Shown here piece by piece: positions 1 to 7,043 of a stretch of DNA of 8,555 nt (positions are counted from its first letter, which is position 1; each line of letters begins with the position of its first letter). The notes beneath the pieces were generated by a model. The model was not told the origin of the DNA. It did no database searches and saw only the letters and a list, made by a program, of their open reading frames with translations. The position numbers and the translations under genes are program-made. The stretch covers positions 1 to 8,555 of the forward strand of contig JAUUZS010000156.1 of assembly GCA_030589835.1 (NCBI GenBank), given 5' to 3'. Source of the stretch: Cyclobacteriaceae bacterium. GTDB taxonomy: Bacteria > Bacteroidota > Bacteroidia > Cytophagales > Cyclobacteriaceae.

Positions 1-1
1 A

Positions 2-406
2 TTAAAGGATCTACCTAATATTGAAGAGCCAATTGGAGATGATTTTAGTGATGATGTCCCTTTTTTAATTCTTGAAGAAGTTCCTGTATTTCCTGGTTGC
101 GAAGGAACCAATGAGGAAAAAAAGAAATGTTTTGTAAAACAGATCAGTAAATTCGTCAATAGAAAATTTGATACCGATTTGGCAGAGCAATTGAATTTGG
201 CACCTGGATTACAACGAATTTACACTACTTTTAAGATTGATAAAACTGGAAATATTGTAAATATTCAGGCAAGATCTCCTCATAAGAAGTTGGCTGAGGA
301 AGCACAAAGAGTTATTGATTTATTACCAGAGATGAAGCCTGGCAAGCAACGTGGAAATGCAGTTAATGTGGGTTATTCCCTGCCCATAGTTTTTAAGGTG
401 GAATAA
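2..406 (+). CDS. TonB-family energy transducer, C-terminal part (5' end outside window)
   Basis: The frame is open from the left edge to a TAA at 404-406, giving the last 134 residues of a longer protein. A TTG-started reading at 179 would cut the domain in half and is not the real start. The fragment opens with an acidic linker (about residues 1-25) and then has the Bacteroidota TonB C-terminal signature: a VPVFPGCEG segment (about 27-35), a second cysteine about 11 residues later, a FKIDKTGNI strand-turn and a closing YSLPIVFKV strand. The family spans the inner membrane with one N-terminal helix and passes ExbB/ExbD energy to outer-membrane TonB-dependent transporters; the helix would lie upstream of this window. 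The gene is followed closely by a strong terminator, so it ends its own transcript. Which transporter it serves cannot be told. A related domain occurs at the N-terminus of the barrel protein encoded at 1247-3307. Confidence 0.85.
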   Translation, partial: LKDLPNIEEPIGDDFSDDVPFLILEEVPVFPGCEGTNEEKKKCFVKQISKFVNRKFDTDLAEQLNLAPGLQRIYTTFKIDKTGNIVNIQARSPHKKLAEEAQRVIDLLPEMKPGKQRGNAVNVGYSLPIVFKVE

Positions 407-431
407 ACTTAATGGAGTGGTTTTAACGAAT

Positions 432-461
432 AAAGGCTCAACCTATCGGTTGGGCTTTTTT
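432..461 (+). terminator. Rho-independent terminator after the TonB gene
   Basis: AAAGGCTCAACC (432-443) pairs with GGTTGGGCTTTT (448-459) across a TATC loop, with G-T wobbles, and the right arm runs into six T residues (456-461). It starts 25 nt after the stop codon of the TonB-family gene, the expected place for an intrinsic terminator. It separates that gene from the acetyltransferase operon downstream. Confidence 0.85.
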
Positions 462-614
462 AATTATGGGGGACTGAACAATATTCTAAGAAACTCGAAA
501 ATCGTATATTAATTCGTAAATTTGAAGGAGTAAATTCACTCATAGTTTCAATATTAAATATATTGCAGCGGCTAGGGTAATAGAAGAATTTTAAATTGAA
601 GATTATACGCTAAA

Positions 615-638
615 TGAATAAAAAGCGTTTTTTATTCA
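615..638 (+). repeat. Perfect 10-bp inverted repeat just before the acetyltransferase start
   Basis: TGAATAAAAA (615-624) and TTTTTATTCA (629-638) are exact reverse complements around a GCGT loop. The right arm ends 14 nt before the ATG at 653. In RNA this would be a hairpin in the 5' leader, close enough to affect ribosome access. It is too AT-rich and lacks a following T-run, so it is not a convincing terminator. As DNA it could be an operator. Function is not shown by the sequence. Confidence 0.5.
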
Positions 639-652
639 ATAACCGGACATAA

Positions 653-1240
653 ATGAAGAATAACAAACCCTATTTTGCGCATGAAACTGCCGTAATCGAT
701 GACGGTGTGAACATAGGCCAAGGCACTAAAATTTGGCATTTTAGTCATATTATGCCGGATTCGATAATAGGTGAAAATTGCAATATTGGTCAGAATGTTG
801 TGATATCCCCCAATGTAGTGCTTGGCAAAAATGTAAAAGTTCAGAATAATGTTTCCATCTATACAGGCGTTATTTGCGAGGATGACGTATTTCTAGGTCC
901 TTCCATGGTTTTTACAAATATCGTTAATCCCAGAAGTGCAGTGATAAGAAGAAATGATTATCAGCAAACGTTGGTCAAAAAAGGAGCCAGCATCGGAGCT
1001 AATGCCACCATAATTTGTGGAAATAATATAGGTGAGTATGCCTTTGTAGGTGCAGGAGCCGTTGTAACCAAAGCGGTAAAACCCTTTGCCTTGGTTGTTG
1101 GAAACCCCTCGGTTCAAATAGGATGGATCAGCGCATTTGGACATCGTTTAGAATTTGATGCACACGGGATCGCTACCTGTATAGAAAGTGGAGAAAAGTA
1201 CCAATTGAAAGATGATGAAGTGACAAAAATCCCCAAATAA
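653..1240 (+). CDS. UDP-amino-sugar uronate N-acetyltransferase, WbpD/WlbB-like (left-handed beta-helix)
   Basis: A complete 195-residue protein built of hexapeptide repeats (IGQGTKI, IGENCNIGQNV, LGKNVKV and so on, about residues 21-140), the left-handed parallel beta-helix fold of trimeric acetyl-CoA-dependent acyltransferases. The GPSMVFTNIVNPRS segment (82-95), the LVKKGASIGANATIICG segment (107-123) and the VVGNPSVQIGWIS end of the helix (148-160) closely match WbpD of Pseudomonas and WlbB of Bordetella as I remember them. Those enzymes acetylate the 3-amino group of UDP-2-acetamido-3-amino-2,3-dideoxyglucuronate during surface polysaccharide synthesis (known for the family). A short C-terminal tail resembling WbpD's follows. 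The start is supported by similarity beginning at once (YFAHETAVIDDG); there is no good Shine-Dalgarno sequence, as usual in this phylum. It is the first gene of an operon with the barrel gene 6 nt downstream. No partner WbpA/B/E genes are in the window, so the exact sugar substrate is inferred. Confidence 0.85.
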   Translation: MKNNKPYFAHETAVIDDGVNIGQGTKIWHFSHIMPDSIIGENCNIGQNVVISPNVVLGKNVKVQNNVSIYTGVICEDDVFLGPSMVFTNIVNPRSAVIRRNDYQQTLVKKGASIGANATIICGNNIGEYAFVGAGAVVTKAVKPFALVVGNPSVQIGWISAFGHRLEFDAHGIATCIESGEKYQLKDDEVTKIPK

Positions 1241-1246
1241 TAAAGA

Positions 1247-3307
1247 ATGAAAAAAACCCTATTAAGTTTTGTGCTGCTTCTTGGCTCAATGGCCCTGTAT
1301 TCACAAATAGAAAAATACCCGGTTTTTAAAGCCTGTGATTCTACCGTAATTTCAGGACTTTCCAGTTGTTTTAAAAACGAAGTAAAGAAAGCCATAATCG
1401 ACGAAATTAAATTACCAGAAAACGTAAAAAATGAAAATTTTACCGGCTCTATTAATGTCATTTTTGTAGTTACTTCTGAAGGGAAATTTAAAACGATTTA
1501 TGTGAATTCTCCTTTTAAAGAATTAAAAGAGGAAGTTGAACGCGTATTTACAGTATTACCAACTATTACGCCCGCAAAATATAACAACCATCCCATTGAA
1601 ATGCAGTTTGTGTTGCCCCTGAAAATTCCATTGGAAAATAACTTTCAAGACGACATTGAAGCTCTTAATACAGGAGATAATGAGGATTTAATGAAAGATG
1701 GCAAGGATATTTCCAAGGCTTCTACTTTGTTTCCTGAACATAAAAGTAGGCTCAACATACCATTTACACATGAAGCCTATGATTCGTATGAATTTTATTT
1801 AAATCAGACAGGCAATAGTCATACTTCTATGAAACCTTATCTGTATTCAGAGGTCAGCAAACATATAGATCTGGACGCTGAAAAGAACAAGCTCATGAAG
1901 AAGAAATCGACATGGTTTGGAAGAAAAGTGTTCAATGAGCATATGGCTTATATCAAAGGAGATGATTATTGGTTTACCATCAATCCGATGGTCGATTTAC
2001 AGGTGGGAAGAGACAGTGAAGGGATAAATACTTTTAACAATACCAGGGCCGTACAAGTCAATGGTGGATTGGGAAAAAACTTTAATTTTTCAGCTAGTTT
2101 TTATGAAAGTCAGGGTTGGTTCCCTGGATATGTAAAGCAATATGCTGACTATATCGGCCCAGGCGATAATAATCCGGCAATTATTCCCGGAAGAGGGATT
2201 GTAAAAGAAGTTATTAGAGATTCCTATGACTATCCGGTTGCAGAAGGCTATTTATCCTATACCCCGAACAAATTTTTTAACTTCCAGTTTGGGCATGGCA
2301 AAAATTTTATTGGAGATGGTTATAGATCCATCTTGTTTTCAGATGTGGCCTCGCCCTATCCATTTTTTAAAATAAACACCAACTTTTGGAAAATTAAATA
2401 TACCAACCTTTGGATGTGGATGCAGGATGTAAGAATCGAGTTATCGGAAGATGGTGCCTATCGACAAAAGTTTATGGCACTCCACCATTTAAGCTGGAAC
2501 GTGACTGAAAAGTTTAATTTGGGATTATTTGAAGCCGTGATTTGGGATGATGCAAATGACAGAGGTTTTGATATTAATTATTTAAATCCGCTTATCTTTT
2601 ATACAGCCGTAGAGTTTTCCAGAGGATCCAGAGCGGGGAATGCGCTTTTGGGCTTGAATATGAAATATAAATTGAAAAGCGCTTCTTTATATTCTCAATT
2701 GGTTTTTGACGAATTTAGGGTTTCCGAAATGACGAAAAACAACGGTTGGTGGGCAAATAAATTTGGAATTCAATTAGGAGCGAAATATATCAATGCCTTT
2801 AATGTAAAAAACTTGTATCTACAGGGAGAATATAACGCTATCAGACCCTATACTTATTCTCATAAAGAATTAAATTATAATTTGGGACATAACAATCAAC
2901 CCCTGGCCCATTTATGGGGTGCAAATTTAAGAGAATTTGTGGGTATCGCCAGATATAGTAAAGATCGTTGGTTTGCCAATGCAAAATTTGTAATAGGCAA
3001 GAAAGGATTTGATTTTAAAGATGATCCCGAAAATATCAGTTACGGAGGTAATATTTATCAGGATACCGACAATAGAATCTCAGATTATGGCAATGAAATT
3101 GGACAGGGAAATAAAGCCGATATTTTTATAGGGGATTTGCAAGTGGGCTATTTGATGAATCCCACCACCAATTTAAAATTGTTTGCCGGACTCACATTTA
3201 GAGATTTTAATCCCGATGCACCCACAAATGTCTTCGATAAATCAAATTCTACCTGGTTTTCTATCGGTTTAAAAACGGATGTGTTTAATTGGTATTTTGA
3301 TTTTTAG
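1247..3307 (+). CDS. Outer-membrane beta-barrel protein, RemB/Wzi-like, with N-terminal TonB-C-like domain
   Basis: A 686-residue protein. Residues 1-20 are a signal peptide (MKK, a hydrophobic core, ALYSQ). Residues 21-127 form a TonB-C-like domain: YPVFKAC, a second Cys at 41, a VIFVVTSEGK strand-turn and a closing MQFVLPLKI, similar to the TonB gene at the left edge. A polar linker (130-220) follows. Residues 225-686 are rich in alternating aromatic strands, with a FGHGKNFIGDGYRSILFSD motif (348-366) and a KIKYTNLW segment (382-389) typical of the Wzi-like capsule-assembly family. The chain ends in Phe, as outer-membrane barrels often do. In flavobacteria, proteins of this look are annotated as gliding motility protein RemB; that name is from memory and inferred here. 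Wzi proteins help hold or assemble capsule at the cell surface. Translation is likely coupled to the acetyltransferase gene 6 nt upstream, suggesting a shared role in surface polysaccharide. It has no nearby terminator that I can see. Confidence 0.8.
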   Translation: MKKTLLSFVLLLGSMALYSQIEKYPVFKACDSTVISGLSSCFKNEVKKAIIDEIKLPENVKNENFTGSINVIFVVTSEGKFKTIYVNSPFKELKEEVERVFTVLPTITPAKYNNHPIEMQFVLPLKIPLENNFQDDIEALNTGDNEDLMKDGKDISKASTLFPEHKSRLNIPFTHEAYDSYEFYLNQTGNSHTSMKPYLYSEVSKHIDLDAEKNKLMKKKSTWFGRKVFNEHMAYIKGDDYWFTINPMVDLQVGRDSEGINTFNNTRAVQVNGGLGKNFNFSASFYESQGWFPGYVKQYADYIGPGDNNPAIIPGRGIVKEVIRDSYDYPVAEGYLSYTPNKFFNFQFGHGKNFIGDGYRSILFSDVASPYPFFKINTNFWKIKYTNLWMWMQDVRIELSEDGAYRQKFMALHHLSWNVTEKFNLGLFEAVIWDDANDRGFDINYLNPLIFYTAVEFSRGSRAGNALLGLNMKYKLKSASLYSQLVFDEFRVSEMTKNNGWWANKFGIQLGAKYINAFNVKNLYLQGEYNAIRPYTYSHKELNYNLGHNNQPLAHLWGANLREFVGIARYSKDRWFANAKFVIGKKGFDFKDDPENISYGGNIYQDTDNRISDYGNEIGQGNKADIFIGDLQVGYLMNPTTNLKLFAGLTFRDFNPDAPTNVFDKSNSTWFSIGLKTDVFNWYFDF

Positions 3308-3316
3308 GAAATAAAA

Positions 3317-3328
3317 TTGATTAATCAA
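3317..3328. repeat. 12-bp perfect palindrome between the two gene blocks
   Basis: TTGATTAATCAA is its own reverse complement. It lies 9 nt after the barrel gene stop and 78 nt before the start of the CBM9-like gene, where a promoter or operator for the carbohydrate block would be expected. Perfect 12-bp palindromes arise by chance about once per few kb, more often in AT-rich DNA, so an operator role is only a possibility. Confidence 0.3.
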
Positions 3329-3406
3329 CCTCCGTTCGATTTAAAAATTGGGTAAGATTACGTAAATACATGCTGCTTAATTGGCTGACAAACAAAACAG
3401 GCTCTA

Positions 3407-4186
3407 ATGATGAAAAATATTAAACTAAATACGTATATCTCACTAATTTTATTAATACCCCTACTTTTATTACAATGCAAAAGATTAAATACCAATAAAA
3501 TAGACATGGCTTCAGATAATATAAAATACGCGTATCAGGTTAAGCAATCCACTGAACCTCATGACATTAATTCGGAGTGGGATAAAGAAATATGGGATAA
3601 GACCAAATCAATTAGCTTAAATAATTTCATGGGTGATAAGCCTTCTCACTTTCCAGAAACAAAGGTGAAGTTGCGATATGATCAGGATAATATCTATGTT
3701 ATTTTCAGTGTCAATGATTGCTATATAAAGGCCGTAGCAAAAGAGACACATGGAAGGGTTTGGGAGGACAGCTGTGTAGAGTTCTTTTTTACTCCCGGGC
3801 CCGATATGGAAAGAGGATATTTTAATTTCGAAGCAAATTGTAAAGGTGTTTTTCTATTTAATTATCACCTCAACAATCGCGAAATAAATGGTCCAGTGAG
3901 CCTTGAAGATTGCAAAAAAATAACAATCTCACCTTCTTTGACAAGAAATGTGGAACAAGAATCTACAGAACCAGAGAACTGGACGTTGGAATACAGCATC
4001 CCAATCGCTATCCTTTCAAAATATATGAAAGTTGATCAGCCGGGAACTGGTATAAGCTGGAGGGCCAATTTTTATAAGTGTGCCGACAAAAGCTCACATC
4101 CGCATTGGCTTACATGGGCTCCTATTAATTATCCTGAACCCAAATTTCACTTGCCTGAATTTTTTGGACAACTAAATTTTGAATAA
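3407..4186 (+). CDS. CBM9-like carbohydrate-binding lipoprotein
   Basis: A 259-residue protein. It starts at ATG-ATG (3407 or 3410; not distinguishable) with a hydrophobic stretch (residues 11-23) ending at Cys24 in LLQC, a probable lipoprotein signal, although Gln just before the Cys is not a classic lipobox residue. The mature part matches the CBM9-like fold (the family named carbohydrate-binding family 9-like): SEWDKEIWDK near 56-65, a KVKLRYDQDNIYVIFSVND strand pair (86-104), WEDSCVEFFFTP (119-130), a FNFEANCKGV strand (139-148) and the typical ending WLTWAPINYPEP...FHLPEFFGQLNF (234-258). Such domains bind glycans and recur beside lyases, hydrolases and sulfatases in Bacteroidota polysaccharide loci. 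It has no visible catalytic domain, so it is probably a binding protein anchored in the outer or inner membrane. It leads the block containing the GH76 gene (72 nt later by its preferred start) and a sulfatase. Confidence 0.75.
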   Translation: MMKNIKLNTYISLILLIPLLLLQCKRLNTNKIDMASDNIKYAYQVKQSTEPHDINSEWDKEIWDKTKSISLNNFMGDKPSHFPETKVKLRYDQDNIYVIFSVNDCYIKAVAKETHGRVWEDSCVEFFFTPGPDMERGYFNFEANCKGVFLFNYHLNNREINGPVSLEDCKKITISPSLTRNVEQESTEPENWTLEYSIPIAILSKYMKVDQPGTGISWRANFYKCADKSSHPHWLTWAPINYPEPKFHLPEFFGQLNFE

Positions 4187-4203
4187 ACTTATTCAACGCT
4201 AGT

Positions 4204-4242
4204 CTGCCTATGGCAGAGAGGCATCGAATTCTTCTGAGAATT
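4204..4242 (+). repeat. Two small hairpins in the CBM9-GH76 spacer
   Basis: CTGCC (4204-4208) pairs with GGCAG (4212-4216) around TAT, extendable by one T-A pair at 4203/4217. AATTCT (4227-4232) pairs with AGAATT (4237-4242) around TCTG and is followed by TTTAAA. Both are perfect but short. They may stabilise mRNA ends or tune expression between the two genes; the second followed by a short T-run could be a weak, leaky terminator. An in-frame ATG at 4210 falls in the loop and right arm of the first hairpin, which argues against it as the GH76 start. Confidence 0.35.
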
Positions 4243-4257
4243 TTAAATTATAATGAG

Positions 4258-5355
4258 ATGAAAAAAACAACTGTATTTGTTATATTGTTGAGCCTGCTGC
4301 TTGACTCATGTAAGAAAGGCGAACCATATAATCAATATGCTGATGCATCAATTATAACTTTGCAAAAGTGGTATAATGTGGAGACAGGACTTTATGAGAC
4401 CACAAGTTGGTGGAATGCAGCCAATGCACTTACTGCAATAATTGATTATTCAAGAATAACAGGCTCTAAGGAGTATCTGGATGTTATTGAAAATTCTTTC
4501 GAGATATGTAAAGAATTTGAAGTCCCGATGCCTGATCCCAAAGATAATTGGATATGCCGAAATTATATCAATGACTATTATGATGATGAAGGCTGGTGGA
4601 TATTGGCATGGATCGAAGCATATGAACTTACAAAAGATGACAAGTACCTTAAAATGGCACGCATCACTTTTGCTGATATGGCTACCGGTTGGGATGCTGT
4701 TTGTGGCGGTGGTGTCTATTGGAAAAAACCGAAGATTGGGAAATCGGCGGTTCAAAATGAACTATTTATGTTGGGTGCAATACGATTACATCAGAGAGGA
4801 GGAGGCAAGACACTTGGGAAAACCTATTTGGAGTGGGCCGAAGACACTTGGGAATGGTTTATGAATTCGGGAATGATAAACGAAAAATATCTTGTAGAAA
4901 ATGGTTTAAATAAGCTATGTGAAGTTAGCGATGGAAGTTACCACACCTATAATCAAGGCATGATCTTAAGCGCATTGGTAGAATTATATCAAGAGAAACA
5001 GGATGAGAACCTATTGGAATTGGCACATAAAATTGCGCTCGCCACCATTAGCAATCTGGTCTATGAAAATGGGATATTAAAAGATCCGAATGAACCAAAT
5101 CTTAATGGTGATGCGACTCAGTTTAAGGGCATATTCATGCGGCATTTGGGATTTCTATATGCTGTGTCGCCGAAAGAGGAGTATAAAAAATTTATCCTAA
5201 AAAATGCCGATTCTATCTGGTCTGTTGCCAGAGATCAAACGAATAATGAAATTGGTAGCGTATGGAATGCGCATCCCCAAAAAACTGGTGCGTCATCCCA
5301 AAGTTCAGCACTGGATGCTTTTAATGCCGCAATGATTGTAAGTGGCAGAAATTAA
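4258..5355 (+). CDS. GH76 family glycoside hydrolase lipoprotein (predicted alpha-1,6-mannanase)
   Basis: The start at 4258 gives 365 residues beginning MKKTTVFVILLSLLLDSC, a lipoprotein signal peptide with Cys18. The in-frame ATG at 4210 would add 16 residues unlike any signal peptide before it and is rejected. The mature protein is helical throughout, with repeated aromatic helix motifs of an (alpha/alpha)6 barrel: WNAANALTAIIDYSRITG (52-69), YYDDEGWWILAWIEAYELT (107-125), GGGVYWKK (150-157), a NELFMLGAIRLHQ helix (167-179), a YNQGMILSALVELYQ helix (231-245) and FKGIFMRHLGF (289-299). The paired aspartates 109-110 match the catalytic Asp-Asp of GH76, a family whose known members cut alpha-1,6-linked mannan backbones. 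A fungal-type or algal alpha-mannan substrate is inferred. Neighbours are a CBM9-like binding protein and a sulfatase, suggesting a sulfated mannan. The length is usual for a single-domain GH76. Confidence 0.85.
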   Translation: MKKTTVFVILLSLLLDSCKKGEPYNQYADASIITLQKWYNVETGLYETTSWWNAANALTAIIDYSRITGSKEYLDVIENSFEICKEFEVPMPDPKDNWICRNYINDYYDDEGWWILAWIEAYELTKDDKYLKMARITFADMATGWDAVCGGGVYWKKPKIGKSAVQNELFMLGAIRLHQRGGGKTLGKTYLEWAEDTWEWFMNSGMINEKYLVENGLNKLCEVSDGSYHTYNQGMILSALVELYQEKQDENLLELAHKIALATISNLVYENGILKDPNEPNLNGDATQFKGIFMRHLGFLYAVSPKEEYKKFILKNADSIWSVARDQTNNEIGSVWNAHPQKTGASSQSSALDAFNAAMIVSGRN

Positions 5356-5492
5356 CGGTCTGTTGACTACCTCCAATATTGAAATATCGTAATTTAAAAA
5401 ATACAGCTAGCTAGAATGAATAGACTTTATTAAATTATAATCTGTAAATTAGGCTGATAAAGAAAAATTTATTAAATAATCTAAGCGAAAAT
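5356..5492. other. AT-rich spacer between GH76 and sulfatase genes
   Basis: 137 bp with no coding region. It holds a short inverted repeat (ATATT-GA-AATAT) near 5376-5387 and a 10-bp direct repeat TTTATTAAAT at 5426-5435 and 5468-5477. No clear terminator and no convincing Bacteroidota promoter are visible. Whether the sulfatase is cotranscribed with the GH76 gene is open. Confidence 0.4.
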
Positions 5493-6977
5493 ATGAGAAT
5501 TACAAGAGCAATAATTACGTCATTAGTATCAATGGTATTATTATCCACTTGTAAAAAAATGAATACGAAAACTTCAATTTCAGAAGAAACAAAGAAACCA
5601 AATATTGTGATGATCATGGCCGATGATCTCGGAGGACGGGATTTGCCTGCTTATGGAAACAATTTCAATGAGGCCCCCAATATTGATAATTTGAGGAAAC
5701 AAGGGATATTATTTAATAATGCCTATGCAGCCCCGGTTTGTTCGCCTACAAGGGCAAGTATTCAGTCCGGACAATACCCGGCCAGAGTGGGGATATTTGA
5801 TTTTATCCCGGGGCATTGGCGCCCTTTCGAAGAGGTGACTGTTCCGCATCACGAAGTACAGCATTTACCAGATGAAATAACGACTATCGGAGATATGATG
5901 CAGGCGTCTGGTTATAAGACTGGATATTTTGGCAAATGGCATCTGGGCAATAATACCAATCATTTACCGGATGCCCGAGGTTATGATAAGGCACATGTGT
6001 ATGCAGGAGGAGGTTTTTATCAGCCTAAGTTTTTGCCTGCTTATAAATCAAATACCAACAAACGGTTGAGTGAGCTTCTTACAGACATGGGTATAGACTT
6101 TATAAAGGAGCAAAAAAAGCAGCCTTTCTTTCTCTTTATCTCCCATTATGATGTGCATGTTCAGTTGGATGCCGACCGTATTTTAATCGATAAATACCTG
6201 AAAAAGAAAAAGGATCCGGATTATGCCAGTAATGCGGTTTATGCGGCAATGATAGAACATGTAGATAAGAGTGTTGGGGATCTTATGCAGGCATTGGAGG
6301 AGCATGGACTAACGGACAATACCCTGTTTATTTTCTGTTCGGATAATGGAGGTGTTGATAATCGTTTTGATAATATTCCCTTACTGGGAGGCAATAGCAA
6401 AAATGTATACCCTGAAGGTCACCCTTTGCGATATGTAGCAACTTCTAATACACCTTTACGCGCAGGGAAAGGCACCTTGTATGAAGGAGGGATTCGAGTG
6501 CCCTTGATCGTGAGATGGCCCGGAAAGATTGTTCCTGGTTCTACGTCTGAAGCCTTGGTATCAACGGTAGACTTTTATCCTACTTTTATGGATATGTCAA
6601 ACGGAAAGGCACCTGAAGGTCAGGTTCTCGATGGATTTTCTATGCTTCCGGCCTTAACCGCTAATAAATTTGATCCGGAACGTGAAATTTTTACGCATTA
6701 TCCAGTATACCACCATGAGCAGCCCATGTCAGCACTGAGAAAGGGCGATTGGAAGCTTGTGGAAAATTTGGTATCAAGTGAATTCGACTTATATAATCTA
6801 AAATATGATATCAATGAAATGACAGACCTGAAGTTTAGCTATCCTGATAAGTTAGCCACTATGAAAACGGCTTTAATAAAATGGCAGGAAGATACCAGTG
6901 CTAAGCGGCCTGTACCAAACCCAAATTTTGATATGAGTAAAAGATATGAGTGGGGAAAGCATCCGGGAAGGAAGTAA
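5493..6977 (+). CDS. S1-family (formylglycine) sulfatase, lipoprotein
   Basis: A complete 494-residue protein. Residues 1-20 look like a lipoprotein signal ending at LLSTC (Cys20). NIVMIMADDLGG (37-48) carries the metal-binding Asp pair 44-45. CSPTR at 83-87 is the intact CxPxR motif whose Cys83 is converted to formylglycine, followed by the expected SG at 92-93. GKWHLG (147-152), SHYDVH (217-222), FCSDNGG (281-287, metal-binding Asp284-Asn285) and RAGKGTLYEGGIRVP (323-337) supply the other active-site residues of the family. The C-terminal small domain runs from about 395. Known members hydrolyse sulfate esters of carbohydrates and need a formylglycine-generating or radical-SAM maturase encoded elsewhere. 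The general look recalls SulfAtlas subfamily S1_16, but this is from memory and tentative. The upstream 137-bp gap allows its own promoter. It is in the same direction as the GH76 gene and convergent with the next sulfatase. Confidence 0.92.
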   Translation: MRITRAIITSLVSMVLLSTCKKMNTKTSISEETKKPNIVMIMADDLGGRDLPAYGNNFNEAPNIDNLRKQGILFNNAYAAPVCSPTRASIQSGQYPARVGIFDFIPGHWRPFEEVTVPHHEVQHLPDEITTIGDMMQASGYKTGYFGKWHLGNNTNHLPDARGYDKAHVYAGGGFYQPKFLPAYKSNTNKRLSELLTDMGIDFIKEQKKQPFFLFISHYDVHVQLDADRILIDKYLKKKKDPDYASNAVYAAMIEHVDKSVGDLMQALEEHGLTDNTLFIFCSDNGGVDNRFDNIPLLGGNSKNVYPEGHPLRYVATSNTPLRAGKGTLYEGGIRVPLIVRWPGKIVPGSTSEALVSTVDFYPTFMDMSNGKAPEGQVLDGFSMLPALTANKFDPEREIFTHYPVYHHEQPMSALRKGDWKLVENLVSSEFDLYNLKYDINEMTDLKFSYPDKLATMKTALIKWQEDTSAKRPVPNPNFDMSKRYEWGKHPGRK

Positions 6978-7043
6978 AAAAAATTGTTCAAATGTTAAGA
7001 AAAAATGATCAAAAACCTCTCGGGAAATTGTAGTTAATCTATA
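6978..7043. other. Convergent gap between the two sulfatase genes
   Basis: 66 bp between two genes that meet tail to tail. It is A-rich near the first stop codon, but I could not find a stable GC-containing hairpin with a T-run for either strand. Termination may rely on Rho or on a weak structure not obvious by eye. Confidence 0.4.

Larger units (their letters stand above)
407..652. other. Gap between the TonB gene and the acetyltransferase operon
   Basis: About 250 bp with no coding region that I can support. It holds the terminator at 432-461, a weak 6-bp inverted repeat (CAATAT at 549-554 against ATATTG at 560-565) and the strong inverted repeat at 615-638. The promoter of the downstream operon should be here. 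A TAAATTTG at 517-524 resembles the Bacteroidota -7 element (TAnnTTTG), but no convincing -33 TTG-type element is found at the right distance. Confidence 0.6.

Noticed and set aside
179..406. A separate 75-residue gene starting at TTG 179
   Set aside because: The same frame is open to the window edge and the upstream part encodes the first half of the TonB C-terminal domain.
517..524. TAAATTTG resembling the Bacteroidota -7 promoter element
   Set aside because: No TTG/TTTG-type -33 element at the right distance upstream, and it lies about 130 bp before the gene; the pattern is common by chance in AT-rich DNA.
1114..1461. Minus-strand open frame across the acetyltransferase-barrel junction
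   Set aside because: It is antisense to two well-supported genes, with no family features; a shadow frame.
4481..4864. Overlapping 127-residue open frame on the plus strand inside the GH76 gene
   Set aside because: It lies in another frame of a gene with strong family motifs and has no recognisable domain.
5426..5477. 10-bp direct repeat TTTATTAAAT, two copies 42 bp apart
   Set aside because: Low-complexity AT sequence in an AT-rich spacer; likely chance.
5435..5617. Short minus-strand frame with hydrophobic residues before the sulfatase
   Set aside because: It is the complement of the sulfatase signal peptide and AT-rich spacer; hydrophobicity follows from base composition.
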